Positions 1 to 7,729 of a stretch of 30,951 nucleotides of DNA are shown one piece after another (the stretch's first letter is position 1; each line of letters opens with the position of its first letter). The position numbers were made by a program, and so were the translations under genes. Source of the DNA: an uncultured Coriobacteriales bacterium (GTDB lineage Bacteria; Actinomycetota; Coriobacteriia; Coriobacteriales; QAMH01); contig CAKUES010000022.1 in NCBI GenBank assembly GCA_934646835.1, forward strand, positions 1 to 30,951. The letters are read 5' to 3'. The notes below the pieces were generated by a model. It saw only the letters and a list, made by a program, of their open reading frames with translations. It was not told the origin of the DNA and ran no database searches.

Positions 1-80
1 GCCCTCAGAGCCCTCAGAGCCCTCAGAGCCCTCAGAGCCCTCAGAGCCCTCAGAGCCCTCAGAGCCCTCAGAGCCCTCAG
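1..80. repeat. 9-bp tandem minisatellite (GCCCTCAGA)
   Basis: Eight perfect head-to-tail copies of GCCCTCAGA plus eight bases of a ninth run from the window edge. The unit is a multiple of three, so every frame stays open through it: the plus frames read Ala-Leu-Arg, Pro-Ser-Glu or Pro-Gln-Ser repeats, and stop within 50 bases after the array (TAG 96-98, TAA 107-109, TAA 124-126). It could be the 3' end of a gene with a repetitive C-terminus that starts outside the window, or a purely intergenic satellite. The sequence does not decide between them. Confidence 0.9.
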
Positions 81-226
81 GTCTTTTGTGTTGTCTAGGA
101 TTGCTTTAAGTCTTTACTGTAGGTAAAACTCGAACAAATGTTCTACAATTAAGCTGGTGTTGACTTTGGCGAATCATTGATTGAAATCATGCTGCAGTAC
201 ATGACTGGCAAGGTGTTGGTTACGTA

Positions 227-249
227 GGGGAGGGACCCTGTCCCTCCCC
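227..249. repeat. family A hairpin, leftmost copy
   Basis: GGGGAGGGAC, loop CCT, GTCCCTCCCC. The flanks match the copy at 29204: GGTTACGTAG resembles GATCACGTAG on the left, and CCATAGATCTTGCATCAGTC resembles the CCATAGACTTCGCATTAGTC flank on the right. The repeated unit is therefore larger than the hairpin. Confidence 0.9.
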
Positions 250-804
250 ATAGATCTTGCATCAGTCGTCGCTTTTTAAGCCTCTGGTGTGCCTAGGTTG
301 CCTTTCTAGAGTAAATTCTCTGCTCTAATAGAATCTGTAGAGCGATATTTAATGGAAATCTCAGTCAGAGGTCTCTGTCTCAAGTTATTGATTCGCTTAT
401 ATGTGTCAAGTCAACATTCAATTTCAAATGATTTGCACATAATATATAAATAAAATACATTACATAATACTTATAAATATTAAGCAAAAATCTCAGTATG
501 CCTAAAATAAACGTATGAAGTGATAAAAATCATATCCGGGAAAATCAACCTGTTCTGATGGAAAATTATGCTTTGTTGATATAGTCGAGCGCTTAAACGT
601 TCTCGACTCTTCTCTTTAGGTCTCCTTGCAAGAAAGAATAAAAGTTGAACTAGCATCTCCTATAGCTCTACTGTTCAGTTGAATAGCGTATTTACGGAAA
701 GAGTGTGATATGTCTGCGTGCTATATGGAGTTGTCATCTCTTCTTATCTTGTTCTTGTCTCACCATTCAATCAAAGATGTTGAGTTAGCTGTGTTCTTGT
801 TGGA

Positions 805-820
805 TGTTTCACGTGAAACA
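805..820. promoter_or_regulatory. parS centromere site 1
   Basis: Perfect 16-bp consensus palindrome TGTTTCACGTGAAACA, extended by flanking GGA/TCC to 22 bp (802-823). This is the ParB loading site known across bacteria. It lies about 0.7 kb upstream of parA. Confidence 0.95.
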
Positions 821-1379
821 TCCAAGTTTCTAAATTCACTTGAGCAACTGAGGGATCTGACTGTAAATCTGAAATATTGAAGAGGAATTGGTTGATGCAG
901 ACTGTTTTAAGATTAATTGGTGAAGTGGGGGGTGCAATGTCCTTCTGCATTCAGATCAGAGTAATCAGTACATCTTTGATCAAAATCAAATTTCACGTAT
1001 AGATGCTTTAAGCAGTTCTGTGTCTCAGTAGGCTGATATAGATTGGATTGAATTCGACTCTTACTTAAGAGCTTTGCACACATCTGCATAGAGCTAAATA
1101 GTGAATGACTCAAATCAATACAGAAGATCAATGAAGAGCAATCAGCAGTGGTTAATAGTATTAAGTCCGTAAATTGGAGATGAGAATTAGATAGGAACAA
1201 GAGGAGTGTTGATTAAAGGAGGCAGTCACAGTGTCTGACTGTCAGAATTGTTGTCTACGGAGGGTGTGATTGTATTCCTTCTTATAGGTATTGCTTAAAC
1301 CAGTATATTTCCATCAGCGCACCGCGTTTGGAATACGGTATCAAAGGTGTGAAAGTATAGATAGCTTGTCAGTAAAGAA

Positions 1380-1395
1380 TGTTTCACGTGAAACA
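1380..1395. promoter_or_regulatory. parS centromere site 2
   Basis: Perfect TGTTTCACGTGAAACA. Its centre is 27 bp from the next site, immediately upstream of parA, forming a tandem ParB loading platform. A TATAAT hexamer at 1465-1470 lies downstream, so bound ParB could also influence parAB transcription (inference). Confidence 0.95.
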
Positions 1396-1406
1396 CAAGA
1401 GAAGAA

Positions 1407-1422
1407 TGTTTCACGTGAAACA
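1407..1422. promoter_or_regulatory. parS centromere site 3
   Basis: Perfect TGTTTCACGTGAAACA, with the palindrome extended outward on both sides (about 1402-1427). It ends 76 bp before the parA GTG start. Confidence 0.95.
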
Positions 1423-1498
1423 TTCTTTACCAGAAGTCCTATGGCTATATAAAAGAGACCTCCGTATAATCACTAAAGGGTCAATCGAAAGGAGCATC

Positions 1499-2308
1499 GT
1501 GAGTAACGTAGCAAGAAAGTATCCTAATCGCGACTGCTTGGTTCTTGGAGTAATCAACCAAAAAGGTGGAGTAGGGAAGTCAACAACCTCCGTGAATCTC
1601 TCTGCAGCTCTTGGTGAGCAGGGATTCAAAGTGTTGTTGGTTGATCTTGATCCCCAAGGAAACAGCTCAAGTGGCGTTGGTTTTGATAAAACTGAATGTG
1701 AACTGAGCTCGTATGATTGTTTGCTTAATGATGATGTCGAGACAAAAGAGATCATTGTTGATGTAGACACCAAAGGTGTTGATTTGGTTCCAGCGACAAT
1801 TGACCTGGCTGGTGCGGAAGCTGAGCTTGTTCAGGAGATTTCTCGTGAATCTCGTCTTAAGGAAGCGATCGAAGAAGTTCGCGACGAATATGACTTCGTG
1901 ATTATCGATTGCCCACCCTCGCTGGGGCTGTTGACTATTAATGCGCTCACTGCATCCGATCAGTTGATTATCCCTATTCAATGTGAGTTCTTTGCTCTCG
2001 AGGGATTGGCGAAGATTGTTGACTCCATAAATATGGTAAAGAAGCGCTTGAACAAAAAGCTTGAGATCTTTGGTGTGGTAATAACCATGTTTGACGGTAG
2101 AACCTCCCTTGCTAAGCAAGTTGCTGAGGAAGTCACTAACTATTTTGGCGAGAAAGTCTTCAAGACCAAGATTCCTCGAACGGTTCGTATTAGTGAAGCC
2201 CCTGGATATGGAATGCCTATTACTGAATATGATTCCAACGGCAAGGGTGCAGTGGCATATCGTGAGCTCGCAGAAGAGACAATAACGCGTTATAAGGCAA
2301 TTAGGTAA
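1499..2308 (+). CDS. parA: chromosome-partitioning ATPase ParA (Soj)
   Basis: ParA is a deviant Walker-A ATPase that dimerises on ATP, binds DNA non-specifically and, stimulated by ParB, drives segregation of origin regions. The 269-residue product shows the deviant Walker A KGGVGKST at residues 22-29, the switch segment DLDPQGN, and a Walker-B-like DFVIIDCPPS. I chose the GTG at 1499 because AAAGGAG ends 4 bases upstream and the resulting length fits the family. The frame is open back to 1379, but that extension would only translate the two parS palindromes (peptide MFHVKH twice), so it is rejected. parB follows after 61 bases, presumably in one operon. GC content is visibly lower than in genes right of 5.8 kb. 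Confidence 0.97.
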   Translation: MSNVARKYPNRDCLVLGVINQKGGVGKSTTSVNLSAALGEQGFKVLLVDLDPQGNSSSGVGFDKTECELSSYDCLLNDDVETKEIIVDVDTKGVDLVPATIDLAGAEAELVQEISRESRLKEAIEEVRDEYDFVIIDCPPSLGLLTINALTASDQLIIPIQCEFFALEGLAKIVDSINMVKKRLNKKLEIFGVVITMFDGRTSLAKQVAEEVTNYFGEKVFKTKIPRTVRISEAPGYGMPITEYDSNGKGAVAYRELAEETITRYKAIR

Positions 2309-2369
2309 CCGAACATATATTCGATACGTGTGATAAGCATGAATCGATAGAAGAAATCATGGAGAGAAC

Positions 2370-3239
2370 ATGGCTGCAAAAGGAAAAGGCGGTCTCGGAA
2401 AGGGTCTAGGGGCTCTCTTCGAGGAAGCAACAATGGAATCTGGCACCAAAGTTACTGTTGATGACCAGAATGAGCTTTCCCTCGATGAGCTGATGCCTAA
2501 TCCTGATCAACCTCGATCGAATTTTGATCAAGATGCTTTGAGCGCTCTCGCAGACTCAATTAGCAAAGAAGGGCTTCTTCAGCCTATTCTAGTGCGTCCT
2601 AAAGACGGTAAATATCAAATTATTGCGGGCGAACGCAGGTATCATGCGTGCAAGATGGCAGGTTTGGATAAGGTGCCCGTTCGCATCCTCGATATGAATG
2701 AGGAAGAGACGCTTCGCGTTGCTCTGATTGAAAACCTCCAACGAAGCGATTTGAATGCTATTGAAGAGGCGCGTGGATACAAGAACCTGATGCAAGTTGG
2801 CAACTTGACGCAAGCCCAGGTTGCAGAGGCAGTGTCTAAATCCCGCTCGGCAATTGCAAACTCGCTTCGCTTGCTTGAGCTTCCTGAGGATATCCAGGCA
2901 TATCTGTACGAAGGAAAGATTTCTGCCGGTCATGCGCGTGCAATCCTCTCTATCCCTGAGGTGGATAAGAGGATGAAACTTGCAGAGAAGATTGCAGAGG
3001 AGAAGCTCTCCGTCCGTGAAGCGGAGGCTATTGCTCGTCTGTATGCCGCAGGGGGTTTGGAGAGGCCTGTCAAACCGGCTCCTCCGCGTTCCTACAAGGT
3101 TGTGGCGAAAGAGCTGAAGTCTCGCTTTGGTGCTCCGGTTAAAGTGAAGTCTAGTGGTGGCAAGAACAAGATCGAGATCGAGTTCAAGGACGAAGAGGAC
3201 CTGCAGCGCATCTACGGAATCATCAGGAACCAGATATAA
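2370..3239 (+). CDS. parB: chromosome-partitioning protein ParB (Spo0J)
   Basis: ParB is the parS-binding CTPase clamp that spreads along origin DNA, recruits SMC and activates ParA. In the 289-residue product the N-terminal tip GLGKGLGALF (about 8-17) matches the ParA-contacting segment. The CTP-binding GERR motif is at 87-90, the ENLQRSDLNAIEEA segment follows from 121, a helix-turn-helix for parS recognition lies at about 146-168, and a C-terminal dimerisation domain at about 240-289. Three perfect cognate parS sites are in this window. A GGAGAG ribosome-binding site precedes the ATG. Transcription probably ends at the 3405-3449 hairpin. Confidence 0.97.
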   Translation: MAAKGKGGLGKGLGALFEEATMESGTKVTVDDQNELSLDELMPNPDQPRSNFDQDALSALADSISKEGLLQPILVRPKDGKYQIIAGERRYHACKMAGLDKVPVRILDMNEEETLRVALIENLQRSDLNAIEEARGYKNLMQVGNLTQAQVAEAVSKSRSAIANSLRLLELPEDIQAYLYEGKISAGHARAILSIPEVDKRMKLAEKIAEEKLSVREAEAIARLYAAGGLERPVKPAPPRSYKVVAKELKSRFGAPVKVKSSGGKNKIEIEFKDEEDLQRIYGIIRNQI

Positions 3240-3342
3240 GTGCTTCCTTGCGGTAATCAGTAACGTTGTCGAATGTGTTTCAGAGAAACAATGATGAAGG
3301 CAGGCGCTTGCTGTGTGTGATTTGAAAGCTGCTTGCTCCGTA

Positions 3343-3365
3343 GGGGAGGGACCCTGTCCCTCCCC
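3343..3365. repeat. family A hairpin, copy after parB
   Basis: Perfect 10-bp inverted repeat GGGGAGGGAC / GTCCCTCCCC around a CCT loop, preceded by GTA. It is identical in its core to the copies at 227, 18601, 29204 and 30753. No T-run follows, so it is unlikely to be an intrinsic terminator. The rest of the 3240-3555 gap holds two terminators and a near-parS palindrome at 3276-3290. Confidence 0.9.
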
Positions 3366-3404
3366 TAAAAAACGTTGCATTGTGAATGCATCCACTGGTA
3401 AGCA

Positions 3405-3449
3405 AACAAAGAAGGGCGTGTGAATACGGTTCACACGCCCTTCTTTGTT
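3405..3449. terminator. bidirectional intrinsic terminator after parB
   Basis: A perfect 20-bp inverted repeat (3405-3424 with 3430-3449) closes a 5-nt loop TACGG. The right arm ends in TTCTTTGTTTT and the left arm begins with A-rich sequence, so it can terminate parB on the plus strand and back up the minus-strand regulator. Confidence 0.85.
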
Positions 3450-3495
3450 TTACAAGGATTCTCAAATTGAAGAGCGCCTATCGGATGCATATAAA

Positions 3496-3534
3496 AAGCA
3501 GGGTCCTTTGAGAGATTCTCAAAGGACCCTGCTT
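3496..3534 (-). terminator. intrinsic terminator of the double MarR gene
   Basis: An 18-bp stem (3496-3513 with 3517-3534) with a 3-nt loop. Read on the minus strand it is followed by TTTTTATAT, and it sits about 20 bases beyond the stop of the minus-strand regulator gene. Confidence 0.85.
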
Positions 3535-3555
3535 GAAATCAGCGATTAATGAGGT

Positions 3556-4455
3556 CTAGGCAGTGAAGTCGTGAATATCGAGTTCTGCAAGGCCGGGGAA
3601 GCAAGAATCGAACATAACGCAGTAACCCGGGTTGTTTACAGAAAGAAGCTTCTTACCTTCACGGGTGAGTGAAACACAAGCAGCGCGGCGATCATAAGGG
3701 TCAACCTCGCGCTTGACGAGGTTCTTATCAAGCAAGGCGGAAACGGAAACAGTAGCGACATTGGGCCTGATGGAGATGTAGTCGCTAATAGCGGAGAGGC
3801 GCAGACCCTTTTTGTTGTTGCCAAGCGTGCGGATAATGCGGCCCTCATTGATAGAGAGATTAACCTGCCGGTCGTAAACGCTTGCGCGAGCGAGGAAGTA
3901 GGAGATGACCTCGACGATAAAGGCCCTGCGAACATGCAAGGCGATTTCTTCTTCAGTCAAGCCAGTGTCAAGGTTGGACATGATGGACTGCACTTCCGCA
4001 TCAGCATCAAAATCGGCGTAAGACACGGTAGTTGCGATGAAGTGGCTGGCTACCTCAAATAGTTGCTCCTGGCGCTCACCAGGGAAGTCTTTCGCGATAT
4101 CGGCAAAGATATCCTGAAGGATGAAGATGTAATGGGGAGCAACTTCACGGCCGGCGTCAGTGATGCCAACACACACATGGCGCTTGTCATCGGTGGTGGC
4201 ACTACGCTCAATAAAGCCCTTCTTCTCAAGGATGTCCATGGAAGCGGTAATCGTGCTTGCTTTCAAGAAGAGAGCGGTGGCGACGTTACCGATAGGCTGC
4301 ACATCATGCGTGGCGACATACATCAGGATTCGCGACTGCGTGATGTTGAGCTTGTAGTCCTTGCGAGAAATCTTGTCGATGTTTCGCGAGACGGAAACCA
4401 TGTAGTTGACCCAGTCAAGGCGAGTGCCGATGGACTGATTGTCATTAATACCCAT
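3556..4455 (-). CDS. single-chain tandem MarR-family regulator
   Basis: The 299-residue product holds two complete MarR-type winged helix-turn-helix domains in one chain. Domain 1 (about 10-150) has its recognition region at 55-80 and a wing with DDKR at 89-92. Domain 2 (about 170-299) has its recognition region at 220-245 and a wing with YDRR at 254-257. MarR proteins are normally ~140-180 residues and act as homodimers, so this is a covalent pseudodimer whose two halves are quite diverged. The ligand is unknown. The ATG at 4455 has AAGGAG six bases upstream. The gene is monocistronic and ends at the 3496-3534 terminator. The upstream 4456-4700 gap contains TGCATACTAT on the minus strand, a plausible extended -10. 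Regulatory targets cannot be read from position. Confidence 0.88.
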   Translation of the reverse strand: MGINDNQSIGTRLDWVNYMVSVSRNIDKISRKDYKLNITQSRILMYVATHDVQPIGNVATALFLKASTITASMDILEKKGFIERSATTDDKRHVCVGITDAGREVAPHYIFILQDIFADIAKDFPGERQEQLFEVASHFIATTVSYADFDADAEVQSIMSNLDTGLTEEEIALHVRRAFIVEVISYFLARASVYDRQVNLSINEGRIIRTLGNNKKGLRLSAISDYISIRPNVATVSVSALLDKNLVKREVDPYDRRAACVSLTREGKKLLSVNNPGYCVMFDSCFPGLAELDIHDFTA

Positions 4456-4703
4456 TGATACTCCTTACAACTGTTTGCAAATAGTATGCATGGTCCAATA
4501 AACCCAAGTGATCGGTATTCATTATTCAAGCAGATACCCTCGAGATAGAAGAATAAACTCATTCTTAAATTTGAAGATTAAAGCAGAGTAAATTACACGA
4601 ATAATCAACCTAAAATGCATACTTCAGGTATGAGGAGGTATGAGATAAAGAATGATTATCTCTCTTGAAATAGCTATTGAAGCTTCCTGATAAGAAACTG
4701 AAG

Positions 4704-5750
4704 CTATTGCAAACGCTGTATGAGCTGGCCACATGCCCCGTCAATATCGCTGCCGCGTGAGTTTCGAATAGAGGCTTCGATACCGTTTTGAGCAAGCGCT
4801 CGGGAGAAGTCCTCCATGCGAGGGGAGGGGTCCATCAAATACTGTTGATCCTCGCTCTCATCCTTTTTGATTGGATTGAGAGGAATGAGGTTTACGTGGC
4901 AGAGCATTCCGTGGCAGTAATCGATAAGTGCCTCGAGATGTTCATCTGTGTCATTTACCTGGTCCATGAGCGCATACTCGAAAGTCGGGCGACGGCTGGT
5001 TTTTGCAGAGTAATCGACAAGAGCCTCGCGCAGCTGTTCAAGCGGTTGTCCGGCAACACCGGGCATGATCTTGTCGCGCGTGCTCTGAACAGCTGAGTGA
5101 AGGCTGATGGCCAAGGTAAACTGCTCGGGCTCGTCAGCAAAGCGCTCGATACCCTTGATGAGACCGCAGGTCGAGACAGTGATATGTCGTGCGCCGATAC
5201 CAAGCCCCAAGCTGCTGTTCATATGACGCAGCGCGGAAAGCGTCTGCTCGTAGTTGGCAAAAGGCTCGCCTTGACCCATGGCGACGACGTTTGTCACGCG
5301 CGTGCCAAAATCCTCGCCGACCAAGCGCACTTGATCGAACATCTCCCCAGCGTGGAGGTTGCGCGTAAAGCCGCCCCAGCCGGTTGCGCAGAAGGTGCAG
5401 CCCATCGCGCAGCCTGCCTGCGTGCTGAAGCAGACGGTGAGACGAGTGCCGTCAGAAGAAGGGATGCCCACGCTCTCCACGGCGACGCCATCGGCAAAAC
5501 GCATGAGGTACTTGCGCGTGCCGTCGAGGCTGACTTGTTTGGCGTCGATGGTGGGAACACTCAAGCTGTAGTGCTCAGCAAGCTTGGTTCGCAGGTCCTT
5601 CGAGATGTTGGTCATGTCGTCAAAGGAAGAGGCGCCCTTTTGCCAAAGCCACTGCTCAACCTGCTTGAGGCGAAAGTTCGGTTGTGCGAGCTTCTCAACG
5701 AGGAGGGACTCGAGCTGGCTGGCGGAGAGAGACTTGATGTCTGGGAGCAT
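4704..5750 (-). CDS. rlmN: 23S rRNA/tRNA adenine-C2 methyltransferase RlmN
   Basis: RlmN is a radical SAM enzyme that methylates C2 of A2503 in 23S rRNA and A37 in some tRNAs by a ping-pong mechanism through a methylated cysteine. The 348-residue protein has the radical SAM motif CxxxCxxC at C114, C118 and C121. It also keeps both mechanistic cysteines: C107 (in VCFSTQAGC) and C340 (in DGACGQL), corresponding to C118 and C355 in E. coli. Length is normal for the family. The start ATG at 5750 is preceded by GAAGGAAG about nine bases away. It is divergent from ddl, sharing a short intergenic region of 96 bases. Confidence 0.97.
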   Translation of the reverse strand: MLPDIKSLSASQLESLLVEKLAQPNFRLKQVEQWLWQKGASSFDDMTNISKDLRTKLAEHYSLSVPTIDAKQVSLDGTRKYLMRFADGVAVESVGIPSSDGTRLTVCFSTQAGCAMGCTFCATGWGGFTRNLHAGEMFDQVRLVGEDFGTRVTNVVAMGQGEPFANYEQTLSALRHMNSSLGLGIGARHITVSTCGLIKGIERFADEPEQFTLAISLHSAVQSTRDKIMPGVAGQPLEQLREALVDYSAKTSRRPTFEYALMDQVNDTDEHLEALIDYCHGMLCHVNLIPLNPIKKDESEDQQYLMDPSPRMEDFSRALAQNGIEASIRNSRGSDIDGACGQLIQRLQ

Positions 5751-5846
5751 GTGCTTCTACTTCCTTCATGCTGGATTCAAATATGGTCTGCTCGGTTAAG
5801 ATACCATCAGCTACGAATGAATCGAGCAGAGGGAAGGGTCTCAATC

Positions 5847-6809
5847 ATGATTACAGCAACTCCGTGCAACCCCGCAGAGGTTAAGGTCACGCTTCTGAAG
5901 GGCGGAAAGAGCGGTGAGCGCGAGGTCTCTCTGCGCTCTGGTGCCGCTTGTGCCGAGGGCCTCGAGAGCATGGGTTTCACGGTTACGCAGGTCGATACCG
6001 CAGACGATGACATGATCCAGCAGATCATCGACAGCAAGCCCGACGTGGTTTACTGCGCGCTTCACGGTCGCGACGGTGAGGATGGCCGCATGCAGGGCCT
6101 CCTCGAGCTCTTGAGGCTTCCTTACACCGGATCCGGTGTTTTGGCGAGCGCCCTGGCCATGGACAAGACCCGTGCAAAGCAGATTTACCGATCCGCCGGA
6201 CTGCCCACGGCACAGTCCGTGACCTTGGTGCGCGGCGAGGCCTACGACATCGACGACATTGTTGCGCAGGTGGGCGAGCACTGCGTGGTCAAACCCGCAA
6301 GCGAGGGTTCCTCTATCGGCATGTCCATGGTGACCAAGAAGGAGGACTTGCAGGGCGCCATCGACGAGGCCTTCAAGCATGACCATCTCCTGCTGGTCGA
6401 GACCTTCGTCGCGGGTGTCGAGACCACGGTCGCTGTCCTCGGCAACGAGGACCCCGAGGCGCTTCCCGTTATCGAGATCGTCCCCCAGGAGTCCAGTGCC
6501 TTCTATGACTTCGAGGCGAAGTACGCCCCCGGTGGCTGCACGCACATCATCCCGGCGCGTATCCCTGCCGAGCAGTTCAAGGAAGCCCAGCGCATCGCCG
6601 TCGAAGCGCATAAGGCGCTTGGCTGCAGCGGTGTGTCCCGCACGGACATCATCTGCAATCCCAGCGGTGAGATGTGGATCCTCGAGACGAACACCTTGCC
6701 CGGCATGACGGCAACCTCCCTGCTGCCTGATGCCGCCAAGGAGGTCGGCATCGAGTTCGGTCCGCTGTGCAAGCTCATGGTCGAGCTCGCGCTGGAGAAG
6801 AGGAACTAA
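5847..6809 (+). CDS. ddl: D-alanine--D-alanine ligase
   Basis: Ddl joins two D-alanines with ATP to make the dipeptide terminus of peptidoglycan precursors. The 320-residue product has the family's N-terminal GGKSGEREVSLRSG loop, the central ATP-grasp segment KPASEGSSIGMS, and the metal/ligand-binding C-terminal ETNTLPGMT. The frame is open far upstream (to 5097) only because it runs antisense to rlmN. I chose the ATG at 5847 because GGGAAGGG lies 8 bases before it and the protein then begins a few residues before the conserved core. An in-frame ATG at 5817 lacks a ribosome-binding site. A strong terminator follows at 6831. Confidence 0.96.
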   Translation: MITATPCNPAEVKVTLLKGGKSGEREVSLRSGAACAEGLESMGFTVTQVDTADDDMIQQIIDSKPDVVYCALHGRDGEDGRMQGLLELLRLPYTGSGVLASALAMDKTRAKQIYRSAGLPTAQSVTLVRGEAYDIDDIVAQVGEHCVVKPASEGSSIGMSMVTKKEDLQGAIDEAFKHDHLLLVETFVAGVETTVAVLGNEDPEALPVIEIVPQESSAFYDFEAKYAPGGCTHIIPARIPAEQFKEAQRIAVEAHKALGCSGVSRTDIICNPSGEMWILETNTLPGMTATSLLPDAAKEVGIEFGPLCKLMVELALEKRN

Positions 6810-6830
6810 CGCGGCAAGCACACAATGCAT

Positions 6831-6872
6831 ACGCCCCTGCTCGCATAGGCCGAGCAGGGGCGTTCTTGTTGT
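6831..6872 (+). terminator. intrinsic terminator after ddl
   Basis: ACGCCCCTGCTCG (6831-6843) pairs perfectly with 6851-6863 across a 7-nt loop and is followed by the T-rich TTCTTGTTGTTT. Confidence 0.9.
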
Positions 6873-6875
6873 TTG

Positions 6876-6932
6876 GGGAAGTGCTGATTAATGCGAGGCC
6901 TATGGGCTACGTAACCAGTGGTTTTGTTAATC
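6876..6932 (-). repeat. family A element lacking the hairpin centre
   Basis: Read on the minus strand this 57-bp stretch aligns along its whole length with the copy at 29179-29254: GATTAACAAAACC against GATTAGCAAAACC at one end, and CGCATTAATCAGCACTTCCC against CGCATTAGTCAGTGCTTCCC at the other. It lacks exactly 19 bases, the middle of the GGGGAGGGAC hairpin. The rest of the 6810-7165 gap holds the ddl terminator and then sequence in which I see nothing firm; a 62-codon open frame at 6940-7128 has no coding signs. Confidence 0.8.
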
Positions 6933-7165
6933 GTATGTAATGGATACTTGCTTTAATGAGCGTTTCCTTAGGGCACGGTGTGGCATGGCCAGCACAGCAG
7001 ACTTGGCGGGAGTGCTGACCCCCTCGCTCCTTTCCTCTCAATCCCTACGCTATTCCTCGGCAAAAGAATCGCGCCGCTGGCGAATGTTCATCTTCGCAGC
7101 TCAACCGCTTGTTGATACCTTGTTCTGATATAGCCGAGAGGACAACTAAAGGAAGGAGAGGGCAT

Positions 7166-7729
7166 ATGTCTCAACTGACAGAGATTCGCTGGCATGCACG
7201 CGCGGGCCAGGGCGCCGTTACTGCAGCCAAGCTGGTTGCAGAGACCGCCTTGTCCATGGGTCGCTACATGCAGGCGATGCCTGAGTACGGTCCGGAGCGC
7301 GCAGGTGCGCCGCTCAAAGCCTTTACCCGTGTGTGCGACACTCCCATCGAGGTGCATAACAACGTCGTCAACCCCAAGATCGTGGTGGTTCTCGACGATA
7401 CGCTGCTCCCCCTGGTCGACATCGCGGAGGGCATCCTTCCCGGCGGCTTCATCATCATCAACACCAAGATGACGCCTCAGGAGGCCAAGGCCAAGCTCAA
7501 CGTCTCCGACGACATCACCGTGGCAACGGTCGACGCATCTGGCATCGCCATGGCCACCATCAAGCGCGATATCCCCAATGCGGCGATCGTCTCCGCTGTC
7601 ATCAGGGTGACCGGCGTCGTTCCCCTGGAGGAGTTCAAGGCCCACTTCGAGGGCAGCTTCGCCAAGAAGGAACTGGTCCCCGCCAACATGGAGGCAATCG
7701 ATCGCGCATATGAGGGGGTGCAGTTGTAA
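7166..7729 (+). CDS. porC: 2-oxoacid:ferredoxin oxidoreductase, gamma subunit
   Basis: First gene of a four-subunit oxidoreductase operon that oxidatively decarboxylates a 2-oxoacid to its acyl-CoA and reduces ferredoxin. The 187-residue gamma subunit shows the typical opening EIRWHARAGQGAVTAAKLVA and the conserved MPEYGPERAGAP segment. The ATG at 7166 has GGAGAGG just upstream; the longer frame from 7109 has no such site. Its TAA overlaps the next gene's ATG by one base, implying translational coupling. Subunit order gamma-delta-alpha-beta fits pyruvate (Por) and 2-ketoisovalerate (Vor) enzymes. Which substrate is used here cannot be settled by eye. Confidence 0.93.
   Translation: MSQLTEIRWHARAGQGAVTAAKLVAETALSMGRYMQAMPEYGPERAGAPLKAFTRVCDTPIEVHNNVVNPKIVVVLDDTLLPLVDIAEGILPGGFIIINTKMTPQEAKAKLNVSDDITVATVDASGIAMATIKRDIPNAAIVSAVIRVTGVVPLEEFKAHFEGSFAKKELVPANMEAIDRAYEGVQL

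Larger units (their letters stand above)
81..1379. other. AT-rich gene-free region left of parA
   Basis: About 1.3 kb without a convincing gene. It holds one family A hairpin (227-249), a very AT-rich stretch at about 425-510, and a perfect parS at 805-820. I searched by eye for DnaA boxes close to TTATCCACA and found none I would defend, so I do not call an origin, although parS plus parAB implies oriC is near. The only open frames (minus 913-1200; plus 710-880) lack good ribosome-binding sites. Possibly intergenic sequence or decayed genes. Confidence 0.5.

Noticed and set aside
227..249. Family A hairpins as rho-independent terminators
   Set aside because: No T-run follows any copy, and several occur in addition to clear terminators of the adjacent genes.
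710..880. 56-codon plus-strand open frame containing parS as DVSRETS
   Set aside because: Weak start signal and no recognisable family. The parS palindrome explains the conserved-looking part.
913..1200. 95-codon minus-strand open frame
   Set aside because: It needs a TTG start without a ribosome-binding site, its composition follows the AT-rich background, and it has no recognisable domain.
1379..1498. N-terminal extension of ParA starting at 1379
   Set aside because: It would translate two parS palindromes as MFHVKH repeats, lacks a ribosome-binding site, and makes ParA longer than usual. GTG 1499 has AAAGGAG upstream.
3276..3290. TGTTTCAGAGAAACA after parB as a further parS
   Set aside because: It is 15 bp instead of 16 with the central CGTG altered. 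The half-site spacing is wrong for ParB.
5097..5846. 250-residue N-terminal extension of Ddl
   Set aside because: It lies antisense to rlmN, which has a full set of catalytic motifs. The Ddl family starts near 5847.
6940..7128. 62-codon plus-strand ORF before the por operon
   Set aside because: No ribosome-binding site, no recognisable domain; it ends inside the leader of porC.
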